From contig CP126202.1 in the NCBI GenBank assembly GCA_030272155.1, positions 930,001 to 994,000 on the forward strand: DNA of 64,000 bases, in the 5' to 3' direction. The DNA is from Tetradesmus obliquus. Taxonomy: Eukaryota; Chlorophyta; Chlorophyceae; Sphaeropleales; Scenedesmaceae. Shown one piece after another: positions 1-16,864 of this stretch. Every line of letters begins with the position of its first letter. The first letter of the stretch is position 1. The position numbers and the translations under genes were made by a program. The notes under the pieces are model-generated. The model worked only from the letters and a program-made list of their open reading frames with translations, was not told the DNA's origin and made no database searches.

Positions 1-144
1 GTAGCAGCAGCAGCAGCGGCGGCGGCGGCGGCATCATCAGCAGCGTATGTTGCCGTTGAAGAAAGTACTGTGCTGCGGACCAGCACCAGCACAGATATGT
101 GCATGTCGCGTACGTGAGGTGCTGTTGCTCCAAGCCATGCTCAC

Positions 145-5778
<5,634 letters not shown>

Positions 5779-6883
5779 CTGCAGTTGCAGAAACATTGGG
5801 AAGCCTCAGATGCATGCACTGAAGCCTCCAAGGGATGTACACGGTGCAGCTGTCTTTGCATGATGTTACCGACTGCTGTATCACTGCCATTTCACAAACA
5901 ACAATTGCAACAAGTACAGCAATGGGTTGCTGTGCAAGCAGTAACTAAATTCAAGTTGTGTAAGTGACTGCACTTTCGCCGCCTGCAGACACAGCAGCAC
6001 TGCCTGAGGCACACACTCGAGCGTGTCAAAGCATACCAAAACTAGGGGAACACCCACAGCCACCTTATATCTGTCGGCAGCGTCACATGCACGTTGACTG
6101 TGCTACGTTCTCTGCTGTCGACGCGTAGCTCACCCTCTACACCTCACGCGTTCGAGCTGACGGGCAACTGAGTTTTTTGAACTTTACGATTGAAGTTGAG
6201 GTGGTCTCGAAACGTGGTGGCGCCCCGCAAGCTGAGCTTGCTGCCAGCAACCCAGTCAACGGCACCAGCTTGCTGATCATAAAGCGAATTAATTTGATGC
6301 AGTTGCTAGTATTACATGCCCGAAAACGTTGGGGGTCATCGGGAGCACTCCATGTGATCAGCACTGCAGATCCCGCGCCAAAATCTTGTCATCACCAGTT
6401 CCTGCACTGTTAGGGTTCGCTAGGGTGCTGCAAATTCTGCAGTGCATAAACGAGCCTTTAGAGTGCAGCATCCTCAACACCGCAATGAAGGATCGATATA
6501 ATCTAGAAAATAATATCAATGCTATTTTATGTTTCAGTGGCGCACATGAGTGGCGACATTTGAATCCAGGCAAGGGCACAACAAGCGCTGCTGCCATCCA
6601 AACACGCAACACGGTATGCCTTGACTGTCTCGGCAGTATACAGAAGTGCAGGTGACCCACATTGCAGTAGCACAATGCAGGCAGCGCTCCTCGTGCAGGC
6701 ATATTTAGAGTGCAGCATCCTGAACACCGCAACTGCTGTAGCAGCAGCAGGCCCGCGTGCACTGCACGGCATGTGCCGAGCTTGAGCTTGCTGCAAGCAT
6801 TTGTGCATATCTACACACATCAATTGATCACACACATGTACTGCACTGTCGCAGTGCATTGAATGCATTTCGCAGAGCCACGT
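5779..6883. other. Intergenic: upstream of left RWP-RK gene, downstream of POLD3
   Basis: No gene recognised. It should hold the unrecognised 5' exon(s) and promoter of the left RWP-RK gene and the POLD3 3' UTR. A segment containing TTTAGAGTGCAGCATCCT occurs twice (about 6457 and 6706), a local duplication with a period near 250 bp. A minus-strand TGTAA (plus TTACA, 6312-6316) could be a poly(A) signal but lies far from the POLD3 stop. Confidence 0.5.
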
Positions 6884-7830
6884 CTAGCGCTTCGTGAAGA
6901 AGCTGGTGATGTTCTTCTGTGCACCGCCAGCAGCAGCAGCAGCTGCCTTGCCTGCCTTGCCACTACCTGAACCAGCAGCCTTGCCAGCACCCTTGCCGCT
7001 GCCAGCAGCAGCACTGCTCTTCACAGCTGCAGCACTGCCGCCCTTTGCAGCACCCTTACCGCTGCCAGCAGCAGCAGCACCACCGCCGCTCTTGCCACCA
7101 GCAGCTGCTGGTGCTGCTGCTGGGTTTGGAGTTGGCTTTGGTGCTGCTGCTGCTGCTGCTGCTGGCTCCTCCTCCCCCCAGATCTCCTCGCCAGTGACAG
7201 GGTCGATCCTGGGGCCTGCTGCTGCTGCCGGCTTCTGCCGCTTCGCTGCTGCTGCTGCTGCTGCTGCAGCTGCATCATCCTCTGGCTCGGGTGAGCTGCG
7301 CTTGGTACCTGCTGCTGCTGTTGCTTTGCTAGCTGCATCCTCCTGCTGCTGCTGCTGCTGCTGCTCGTCAGGCCCATCTTCCTCCATCACATCTGCCTTT
7401 GAATCCCAAGATACCTCCTCATCCAGCTGCTGCTGCTGCTGCTGCTGCTGCTTGGCATTCTGCTTGACTATAGCCCTGCTTGCTGCAGCTGGCTTCTTGC
7501 CACCTGCTGCTGATGCAGCTTTGCCCTTCTTGCCTGCTGCGCTCGCCTTGCCACTGGCTGCTGCTGCTGGCTCCTCAGCCTCATCGTCCCCAATAGCTGA
7601 CAGCAGCTCAGCATCAGCATCTGCAGCAGCTGCTGCTGGCTTGCTGCTGTTGGCCGGCTTAGCAGCTGCCTTGCTGCTGCCCTTGCCCGCTGCTGCTGCT
7701 GTCTTGCGTGGCTTTGCAGCTGTTTTTGCAGCTGCCTTTGATTTTGTTGCTGCTGCAGGTGCAGCTGGAGCCTCAATGGCTGCCAGCAGCTCATCATCGT
7801 CCTCGGATTCAGAGTCTGCAGCAGCAGCAG

Positions 7831-7884
<54 letters not shown>

Positions 7885-8238
7885 CGGGTGAACAGCAAGA
7901 GACAGGTGTACAGCCAGAGCACCGCAACCTACCACACCCAGACACACAGCCAACACTGATTCCCACACATGTTGTTTGCACACTGTTGCCTGCAAAGCAT
8001 GCTCCAACTTCATTCTGCAGGCACCAGTTGAGCAAGCAATGAAATAAAAAAAGGTTGTTCTGTCATCTGTGCTGCCTTCTGTTAGATGCTGTCAATAAAA
8101 GGGGACTTTGTTATAAAGTGTACAGTCTAGGCTGGCCTCATCCAGCACGCTCCAAACCTAGAAGCAGCCCCACACAGCACCAACCTGACACCCACCTAGC
8201 ATCACTCGGCCCCTTGCTTTCTTCTTGGCACCACCCTC

Positions 8239-8273
<35 letters not shown>

Positions 8274-9585
8274 CCTCATCATCCTCCTCCTCTATCAGCT
8301 GCTGCCTGCCCCGCTGCCTGCCCCTTGCAGGACCAGCAGCAGCAGCCGGCGAGTCTGCAAGCTCTGCTGCTGCCGGAGCTGCGGCTGCTGCTGCTGTGGG
8401 TGAGGCAGGCGCCTCTGCTGCTGGCTCTTCCTTCTTAACTGCTGCTGCTGCTGCTGGCTTGGGCTTAGCAGCAGCTTTGCTCCACAGGTTAGAAAGGCTG
8501 CCACCAGCAGCACCGCCCTTCTTGCCACCCTTCTGTGCTGCTGCTGCTGCAGCTGGCGCTGCCTTGCCTTTGCCAGATCCTGCTGCTGCTGCAGCAGCTG
8601 GCTCTGCTGGTGCTGCGGCAGCAGGTGCTGCCACAGGGCTGCTGTTGTTGGTGCTGTTCTCTTTGCCCTTGCTAGCTGCCTCCTTGCCTTTATCAGCTGC
8701 AAGCTCGTCTTTCACCGGCTGCTGCTTTGCTGGCACCTTCTGCTGCTGCTGCTTCTGGCCGCCACTGCCTGCACCCTTCGGCTGCTGCTGCTCCTGCAGC
8801 TGCTGCTGCTGCGGCCGCCGCTCTGAGGGTGGCAGGATGCTTGGCGTGAAGCGCACGCTGCTGCAGCTGTTCTTGGCCAGCACGTCTGCGCTGCCGCTGC
8901 TGAGGGCGTCCTCCTTTATGATGCTGTTGTAGAAGTGGCGGGCTTGTGCTGCGTCTTCTGCTCGCAGCCTTGCAGGGTCTGTGATGGGGTTCGTCTCTGC
9001 TGGCATCACGCTGACAGTAGAGGAACAAGCAGCAGCAGCAGTGCCAGCTGTTGGGGCGATTGCTGCATGTCTATAGTGGCGCGTGCGCTTGCAGGATTTG
9101 GTGAATGAGCACAGCTGCCGTATCGACGGCGCTCGCAGCAGGGCAAGAACATTATCAAGCACGAGTATCGATCATCTGCCAAGACAGCAGCCCAAAAAGC
9201 GCGGGACGTTGCTGTGGTGCACCCTGCTGCTGTTCTGGTGCTGCCAATCTCACTGCAGCCACCTTGCTGCTGCGCATGACAGCACTCACCTGTACACGTG
9301 GATGCTGGTTTGAGTCTCCAGCTTGCTGCAGCAGCTGGCGAGATCAGCTGCGTCCACAAGGCGGACCACATGCTGGGTGTTGTCCTCCTTGAGAAAGCCA
9401 GAGACCAGGTACACTGCTTTTACGTTTGCGCCCTCTGTCTCCACAAATTTGAAAAGTATCTGTTTTGCAAAGTTAGAAGGCACAGAGTACTGGCGTGCCA
9501 GCCACTTGTAGGATACAATCTTCAGCTCATCGTGCACAATGGCTTTCAAGTCGCTGAGGAGGCTCTCAGCATCCACACAGCTCAT
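6884..9585 (-). CDS. POLD3: DNA polymerase delta subunit 3 (POLD3/Cdc27 type)
   Basis: Accessory subunit of replicative DNA polymerase delta, acting in the nucleus by linking the polymerase core to PCNA. Exons 9585-9290, 9010-8196 and 7815-6884 (phases 2 and 1 match) give 680 aa. Residues 1-99 match the POLD3 N-terminal domain: DELKIVSYKWLARQY, VYLVSGFLKED and the family signature SIHVY at the first exon end. The middle is a low-complexity Ala/Lys/Gln/Glu linker with acidic blocks (SESEDDDELL, IEEEDDEDE) and RIDPVTGEEIWGEEE. The C-terminus is QKNITSFFTKR, a canonical PCNA-interacting (PIP) box of the form QxxIxxFF, as at the C-terminus of human POLD3. Human POLD3 is about 466 aa; the excess is homopolymer. 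Intron 2 ends in a (CTG)n-CAG acceptor. Unlike its neighbours, this gene shows no partial exon copies. Confidence 0.93.
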
Positions 9586-10396
9586 GGCAAACGATTAGGT
9601 GAATGATTATAAAGCTGGTTTACAGTAAAGCGTCGCACATTCAGCGATCGAGCCTCTACAAGCAGCAAGCAGTTTGAACTGGGCGCCCACGACACCAAAC
9701 GTTTGCCAGCCGGTGAAGCCAGCACGTGCCGTGTGATACTAATCAAGGTGATCAAAGCACAGGCATTGTGACTATTACATCCCAGCACATGCATAATGTT
9801 ACGGGGCGACAATAACATTCACTTGAATTTGAACAGCCATCAGCTGATCCACCACCTTGCATGTAATGCTCACAAAATGAGCTCTTCAGCAGGTGCTTCC
9901 CAGAAAATCATACACAACGAAGCTGTATGCCTTTCAGGCGTGCAGAAATGCCTTGTGCCAGCAGCTGTGCACCTCCCTGAGTGACCCACTCCTTACCCAG
10001 CTGGGCTGCAGCTGCACAATAAGTATTCACACAACTGCCTGGCAATGTGCTGTGCAAGACAGCCAGTGCTGCAAGAGCGACAAAAGAAAACACAACTATA
10101 CCTTGCAGAACACCATGCACAACTCACTGCCACAACTGCACCGGCAGGCTGCATTTGCGCCTTCCAGGCTTGGCCTGACATACACCTGAAGGCAACAAGC
10201 ATATGCTCTGCAAGGCTTCCACACATCTATCAATGTATCAGCATGCGCAACCGTTTGGCCATCCTGCAGCGTGCCATTACAATAGTGCCTGCGCCATCAG
10301 CACCCTAAGTCTGCCTATGCGCCAGCCACAACAGCAGAACTTGCTCACAGCAGCCATGCGTACCCCGCCACTTCATGAGTCAGGTCAGCTGCCCCA
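9586..10396. other. Intergenic: POLD3 promoter side and 3' flank of BTB-like gene
   Basis: No convincing coding sequence. It should contain the POLD3 promoter (minus strand, upstream of 9585) and the 3' flank of the BTB-like gene. Confidence 0.5.
10277..10281 (-). terminator. Candidate TGTAA poly(A) signal for BTB-like gene
   Basis: TGTAA on the minus strand, about 116 bp beyond the BTB-like stop at 10397. TGTAA is the usual chlorophycean poly(A) signal. A pentamer match alone is weak evidence. Confidence 0.35.
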
Positions 10397-11828
10397 CTAC
10401 AGCAGCTGCAGCGCTGCGTCAAAGTAAAACTCGTTGATGTACACGCGCCCTGTGCCCAGCAAGTCAATTTTGACATCCACCTGAGTGCCTGCAGGAGCAC
10501 CACAGACCTCCTTTTTCAGCACAGCTTTGATTCGACAGGCGATTTCTCCTCCTCTGCGACATCCACTGGCTCAAACAGCACCTGCTTGCTGCCAGGCTTC
10601 AGCACATGCACGAGGTGCAGCACGTGCGAGATCCACGCGTCCCTGCCCAGTTTGTTGCTGCCGAGCGCCGCGTCCAACACACGCTCGCTGAACACTACAT
10701 CTGACAGCCCTTCAAGCAAGCCTTCCTGCATCGCCATCTCCAGGCGCAAAAACTTGTGCAGTTTCTCAATCAGGGTTGCCAGCTGCAGCCTGTAGGCCAG
10801 CCACAGCAGCTGCTCCGCCTGTGCTGCCACCTGCTGGCAGCATTCCTGCCCATCTGCTGCGCTCGAGAACGGTTCACCAACATCAAACCCGTCGTCCTGG
10901 TGGCAGGAGGAATCGCGATGCAGCTGGTATCTATCCTGCTCATCAACTACGACTTCAAAAACCATGTACGAACAGTCTGTATCCAGCTGCAGCTGCTGTT
11001 GACCCAGCTGCACGTGTACCTGCAGCCGTTCTAGGTGTGCTAGGCAGGATAGCAGCGCTGCTTTGGTGGCGCCGACAGCATCTGCCAGCTGCAGCAGCTG
11101 GTACAGGCCCTGGAAGCTGCACGCTGGGTTGGGATCCTGCTGCTCAAAGTCTGACTCGTAGGCCCTCCTGCAGCAGTGCAAGGATAGTGACGAGTTTGCC
11201 ACAAAAAAACATCCAAGTGACAAACATCTGACTACCCAGACCTGTCGTGATGCTGCAGGCAGTAAGGAACCACTGCCTCGACAACAGCAAATCCTTCCCG
11301 CCCCAGTGCAACAATGCCGTTGCATATGCAGATCGTAACACTAAGCACAGAGGTGCGCCAGTGCACCACTGTGCAGCACTGCAGTTTGCTGTAGCAGGTG
11401 CATGTCAGCGAGCACATGTGCTGCCAAGCCTTGAAGTTCTGTATGTACAGCAGACAACAACAACAGACCATCTGTAACTCGTGGAGCTTGCTTCAAAAGC
11501 ATTGTACATGCACAACAGGCTGCTTGCAGGACTTGAAGGGCACACTGCTGCTGTTTGCTTCTCTGCAGCCCCTGTGCATCTAGCCCAGCTACTATGGTCA
11601 CCTGTACACCGCGTTCAACCATGCGATGACAGTAGGCCGTGTCACGGGCTGTGCGTCAATCAGCAGATTTTTGAGGTATCATTGTCTTGCATCTTGGGGC
11701 AGGCTGCGGGCTACTGAAGAGAACAGGCGTAGCACATAAGCATCAGCCTCTACTGCATCGCCTTCAGCAAGCTTGATACGCAAGGTTTGATCCTCTGGAA
11801 AAGCTTTGGAGTGTGCACGCCTGCTCAT
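10397..11828 (-). pseudogene. BTB/POZ-like gene with in-frame TGA and frameshift
   Basis: Two exons, 11828-11602 and 11167-10397, joined in phase 2. The first begins MSRRAHSKAFPEDQ and reads LRIKLAEGDAVEADAYVLRL, resembling the start of a BTB/POZ fold. The second has GLYQLLQLADAVGATKAALL and a helical region (LIEKLHKFLRLEMAMQEG, VLDAALGSNKLGRDAWISHV). Two lesions are visible. An in-frame TGA at 11681-11679 follows SLPQDARQ, yet coding-like sequence continues (YLKNLLIDAQPV, VIAWLNAVYR). Near 10545 the frame must shift to read the likely native C-terminus (GEIACRIKAVLKKEV, ending VYINEFYFDAALQLL and TAG at 10397); without the shift it stops at 10516. The shift lies in a GAGGAGGAG run, so sequencing error is possible. 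The family call is tentative. I treat it as a recent pseudogene or a damaged allele. Confidence 0.55.
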
Positions 11829-12211
11829 GTTGGCACCCGACAAAGTTCGAAACAGGAAGACATGTGCAAGCGTGCTGTGCGTGATGCCCGGGCCTTTCAA
11901 TGTTGCAAATCACAGATCATAGGTAACCAAATCATACACGTTCAGCAGCAGTGCATAATAAGAGGCAAGCAACCAGATGCACATGCAACTGGAAGGCAAA
12001 TCACTGAATGTCAGCCAGCTTTGGTCACAGAGGGTTCTACCAAAGAACGGCATTACTGTTACCAATAATTCCCAGTGGGGAACATAACAGTAAATATCTG
12101 ATGTGAATTGCCAATACAACTCCTGAACCGTCCTCAATGTGGATTTACCGGGGAGCTGGCGGCCCATGGGCTCGGGTGCAGCTCTTCTTGACTACCACTC
12201 ACACCTTCACA
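11829..12211. other. Intergenic spacer
   Basis: About 380 bp between the GT14 stop and the BTB-like start, both on the minus strand. No coding signal or strong motif seen; presumably the BTB-like promoter and GT14 3' UTR. Confidence 0.5.
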
Positions 12212-12829
12212 TCACGCAGCGCTGTGCTCTTTCGCATCAACACGGCTGCCACGGCACCAGCTGCCAAGTCCCACCCCGTTGCAGCTAAGTGCCAGCGCAA
12301 GCGTCTGATTGACCACAGCAGCAGCAAACTTGCGCCCAAACAGCGGGCAGTGACTGCCCAGCGGGGCATAGCCGGCTGCCACCAGCCAATTGCTATCACC
12401 CTTGACATGCAGCTCCTCTTTCTGCTGCTGCTGCTGCTGCTCCTGCTGATGCTGCTGTGCATCCTGCAAGCCATTAACACTCTGCTGATGGTCTATCGCC
12501 AGCAGCTGCTCGTGCCGGCCCCACTCACTGCCAGCCCTGCGCTTGCCTGCTGCAGCTGCACCTGCTGTTGCACTACTGCTGCTGCCACCCTCAGCACTGC
12601 TGCCATCGGCCACGCCTGATGCCAGACTCTCCAGTGGTTGGAAGATGGTGGCTGCTGCTGACCTGGCGGCAGCAGCAGCATCACATGCAGCTGCCTGCCC
12701 CAGGCTTGTGCTGCCGAGCTGGCGACCGGCCCTCATGCTGTGCAGCAGCGCTGGTGTTATCTCTGCAGCTTTGAACTCCTTGGGGTGCCAACCCCCAGCA
12801 CTCCAGTCGGCGTAGTGGCTGAGGCCCTG

Positions 12830-12901
<72 letters not shown>

Positions 12902-14113
12902 GGCAGTCATCATTACGGATGCCATTGGACGCCACGAACATTGCAGGAGATTCTGTTGCCCACCGTGACTGCTGCATCTGCTCATATCCACCTGCCGGAT
13001 CGCCGCAGGGGGCAGGTCCGGCAGCATGATGCGTAGACAGCACCGCTGCAGAACTGCTTGCAACAGCAGGCAACCCCATGTGTACACATGTGTGTGATTG
13101 ACGAGCACTACCGACTGGCCCTGCTGGCAAGCTCCTGGTTTACCAATTACCAAGTACCAAAGTAGGGCCACAGGCCCACACACTAAGGAGCCAGACACGA
13201 TTCTGGGGTCAAAACAGATCCTACAAAGAAACACAGACACTAAGCGTCGGTTTACACCACGGACTGCCAGGTGAGGCTGCTGCTTTGCTGCCGGCGCTGC
13301 ACCGTGCTGCTGCTGCCTCTGTTGCTGCTCACCTTGATGCCTACCCTCATGGATGCTCTTAGCAAGCGAGATACTACCTCTTAGCAAGGATGCTCTGCGC
13401 ACCCTCACGGATGCTCTTAGCAATGGAGATACTATCTCTTAGCAGGGACGCTCTTAGCACCCTCATGGATGCTCTTAGCAAGGGAGATACTAGTGTAGTA
13501 CACTCGCAGCCCCACCTGGCAGTCCGTGGTGTGGTCCAAGCCATAGCTCGCCATCAAAGTAGCGGCGTAGTGCTCGTCCCTCACACACATGCGGCTGCCT
13601 GCTGTTGCAAGCAGCTGCTGCTGCCCACCGCACATGCCTGCTGCCGCTGCTGCTGCATGCCCTCCACTTTCAAACCCTTGCCTGCTCTCAGCATATTGCA
13701 ACGAAGCAGCACCGCAGCCTCACCTGGCAGTCCGTGGTGTGATCCAAGCCGTAGCTCGCCAGCAGGGACGGCAGGTAGCTACCTAGTGCGCACTATAGTG
13801 CTCATCACCGACACACATGGGTTACTGCCTCAAGCAGTTGCACTGTCCAGACCATAGCTCGCCATCAAGGACGCGATGTAGTGCTCGTCACTCACACACA
13901 TGGGCTACTGCCTCAAGCACACACCCCTAACCTCTAATCTTAAACCACACCCTTACCTGACAATCAGTTGCGCTGTCCAGGCCGTAGCTGGCCATCAAGG
14001 AAGCCAGGTAGTGCTCATCACTCACACACATGGGGCTGCCTGCTGTAAGATTGGTGTAGCAGAAGCTGTGGAACAGCTCGCGCACATGAGTGTCTGCTAC
14101 TGCAAGCATGGCT

Positions 14114-14146
<33 letters not shown>

Positions 14147-15538
14147 CACCATCTTTTTATTTTTATGTCAGGTTGATGTTCTTGTGCCAGGCTGGTGTAG
14201 CAGAAGCTGTGGGACAGCACATGCACGTCGGTTTCCGCCGCAGCCGGCACTGCTGCAGCCAGCCAGCAGCACCAGCAGCAGCACGACCCTAAATGTTTGA
14301 TAGGTTGGTGTTGCAGATGCTGTGGAGTCAGGTTGGTGTAGAGAAGATGTGAACCACCATGTCTTCCACCAACCTGACCCCACAACATCTGCCGTGCAAT
14401 CAGCGGTAGCAGCAGCAACAACATCATAATTGAGGTTGTTGCTGTCCTATTGTTGCGTTGGTGTAGCAGAAGCCATGAACAGCTTGCACACGTGATTGTC
14501 TGCTACAGCTAGCTTCAGTTCAAATGAAGCTATGAACAGCTCGCAAGCGTGAGTGTCTGCTACAGCCAGCTTCAGTACACATGAAGCTATGAACAGCTCG
14601 CACACGTGAGTGTCTGCTACAGCCAGCTTCAGTTCACATGAAGTGCATTTCTGCATGGCGAGCTTGCGCACCAGAGCAGCCTGAGCGCAATCATTGGCAA
14701 CAGCATCAGCAAGTTTCATACAACAACCACAGTAACACACCTGCAGGGCGGCTGAGCGCAAACCACTGGCTGCTCTTGCGCCAGTGCTGCGTGCTGAAGC
14801 AACTGGATGACAGCAATAGTAGCAAAAGGATTAACACCATGCAATCTACCTGCAGGCCGGCTGAGTGCGAACCACTGGCTGCTCTTGCGCCAGTGCTGCG
14901 GGCCAAAGTGAGCTGAGGCCATGTAGGGTCGCCACCTACTGGCGGCGGCAGCAGCAGCAGCAGCAGCAGCAGGGCAGACTGCTTAGAATGCACCGATCAG
15001 CAGCATTGTTGATGTCACTAGTGTTTGCTATAATTGCATCCCAGATCACTGTACATCTCTGCAACTTGAGTGACACAATCAACTAGCCCGTACCAGCAGT
15101 CCCCACCGTCACATTGCCAGTGCGGCATAACAAATATCATGCATCCAGACGTGCACTCGTCACCAGCACCTTGAAACAGAGCCTGGCACTGTGTCTCAAC
15201 AACAGCAACACACACCAAAACCATGCGTGCATACACGCGCACTGCGCAGGGGTGCCCGGCAGCCAGCCATGCAGCCGCCACCAGCACACACATGGCCAGT
15301 TTCCAATCAAATCCTTGAACAGTGCTCAAAGCAAAACACAGCAACAGTAACTGCACACGCATTGCGCAGGGGTGCCCTGCAGCCAGCCATGCAGCCGCCA
15401 CCAGGCGTAGACGGCTAGGCTGACCGGGATGTTGTTGCGGCGCGCCCACCTGTAGAACTGGCGGTCCTTGCGCAGGTCCACACACGCGTCCAGGCGGCTC
15501 AGGGGCTCAGACAGTAGTTGCGCCCAGATGACCTGGCG

Positions 15539-15571
<33 letters not shown>

Positions 15572-16552
15572 GCAGCAGAAGCAGCAGCAGAAGCAGAGTA
15601 TTGGTTGCGCAGTGCGTTGGGTTGTTCAGTCCGGAAATCTACGCAGGCGTCCAGGCGGCTGAGGGGTTCAAAACGAAACTGCGCGCAGATGACCTGGCAG
15701 CAGCAGCAGCAGGAGAAGCAGAGTATTGGTTTTCAGTGCGCTGCAGGTTGGTCTGTCCGGATCTCTACATGGGCGTCCAGGCGGCTCCGCAGTTCAGAAA
15801 GTAGTTGCGCTTATATGACCTGGCGGCAGCAGCAGCAGCAAACTGTTGGTTTTGCAGTGCCGTGAAATGAGGGTCCTTGCGCACGTCCACCGTGGATGCG
15901 GAGCAGGTGCCAAGCGGGCAAGCTTGGACAGCAGCTGCGCCCAGATGACCTGGCGGCGGCAGCAGCAGCAGCATACATAGCAGCAGCAGCAGCATGGTTT
16001 AGGGTGTTGCATCTAGAACTGCTGGTCTTTGAAGATTTCATGTGTTGCAAAAGCAGAAGCACCTGGGGAGGGTACAGCGGCATGGCGCTGTCAGGCACCA
16101 GCCTAAAGTGTGACCCACCCAGGGCCGCATGCAGCAGCAGCACCTCCGCTTCTGCCAGCACATGCTGCGCACAATGAACACCATAACATCTGACAACCCA
16201 TATCGTAACAGTACTGTAACAGCGGGCATCAGTGTTTGCTGCTGTCAACAGGGCATGTACAGATATGTCAACATATCGAATGCACCTGGGGAGGGTACAG
16301 TGGCATGGAGCTGTCAGACACCAGCACAAACTTTGTGTTGGCTGCATCACCCAGCGCCGCATGCAGCAGCAGCACCTCTGCTTCTGCCAGCACATGCTGC
16401 GCATAACCCCGCGTGGTGTTGAGCCGCACTGTCAGCTCAGCACCCGAGAATATGCTGCTGCTCGGCAGCAGTACACCAGCTGGGGTGTGCACATACACAG
16501 AAAAGAGCTGCTGCTGCGTCAGCAGCGGGTGCAGCGGCCCGCGGCGGCTGTC

Positions 16553-16593
<41 letters not shown>

Positions 16594-16816
16594 GCTGAGG
16601 CTGTTGCGCAAGCTGGGCTTTGTATGCGAGTGCTTCTTGCATGGTGGCAAGCTGAGTCTTGTATTCCCAAGATGCCTCACCCTGCTGCTGCTGCTGCTGC
16701 TGCTTCAAGGCATCATGGGTGTCTGGTGACGCAGCAGGAGCATCATATTGCTGCGGTGACAGCTGCAGCAGCCGCTGCATCTCCTGCTGCATTGCTGCCT
16801 GCTCCCAAGGAGACCC

Positions 16817-16864
<48 letters not shown>

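Noticed and set aside
6894..8042. 382-codon plus-strand frame opposite POLD3
   Set aside because: Antisense shadow of the low-complexity POLD3 exons; the minus frame carries the PIP box and matches the family.
11679..11681. TGA read as selenocysteine
   Set aside because: The context resembles a mutated Trp codon, a second frame lesion lies downstream, and I saw no selenocysteine insertion element; a pseudogene or error is simpler.
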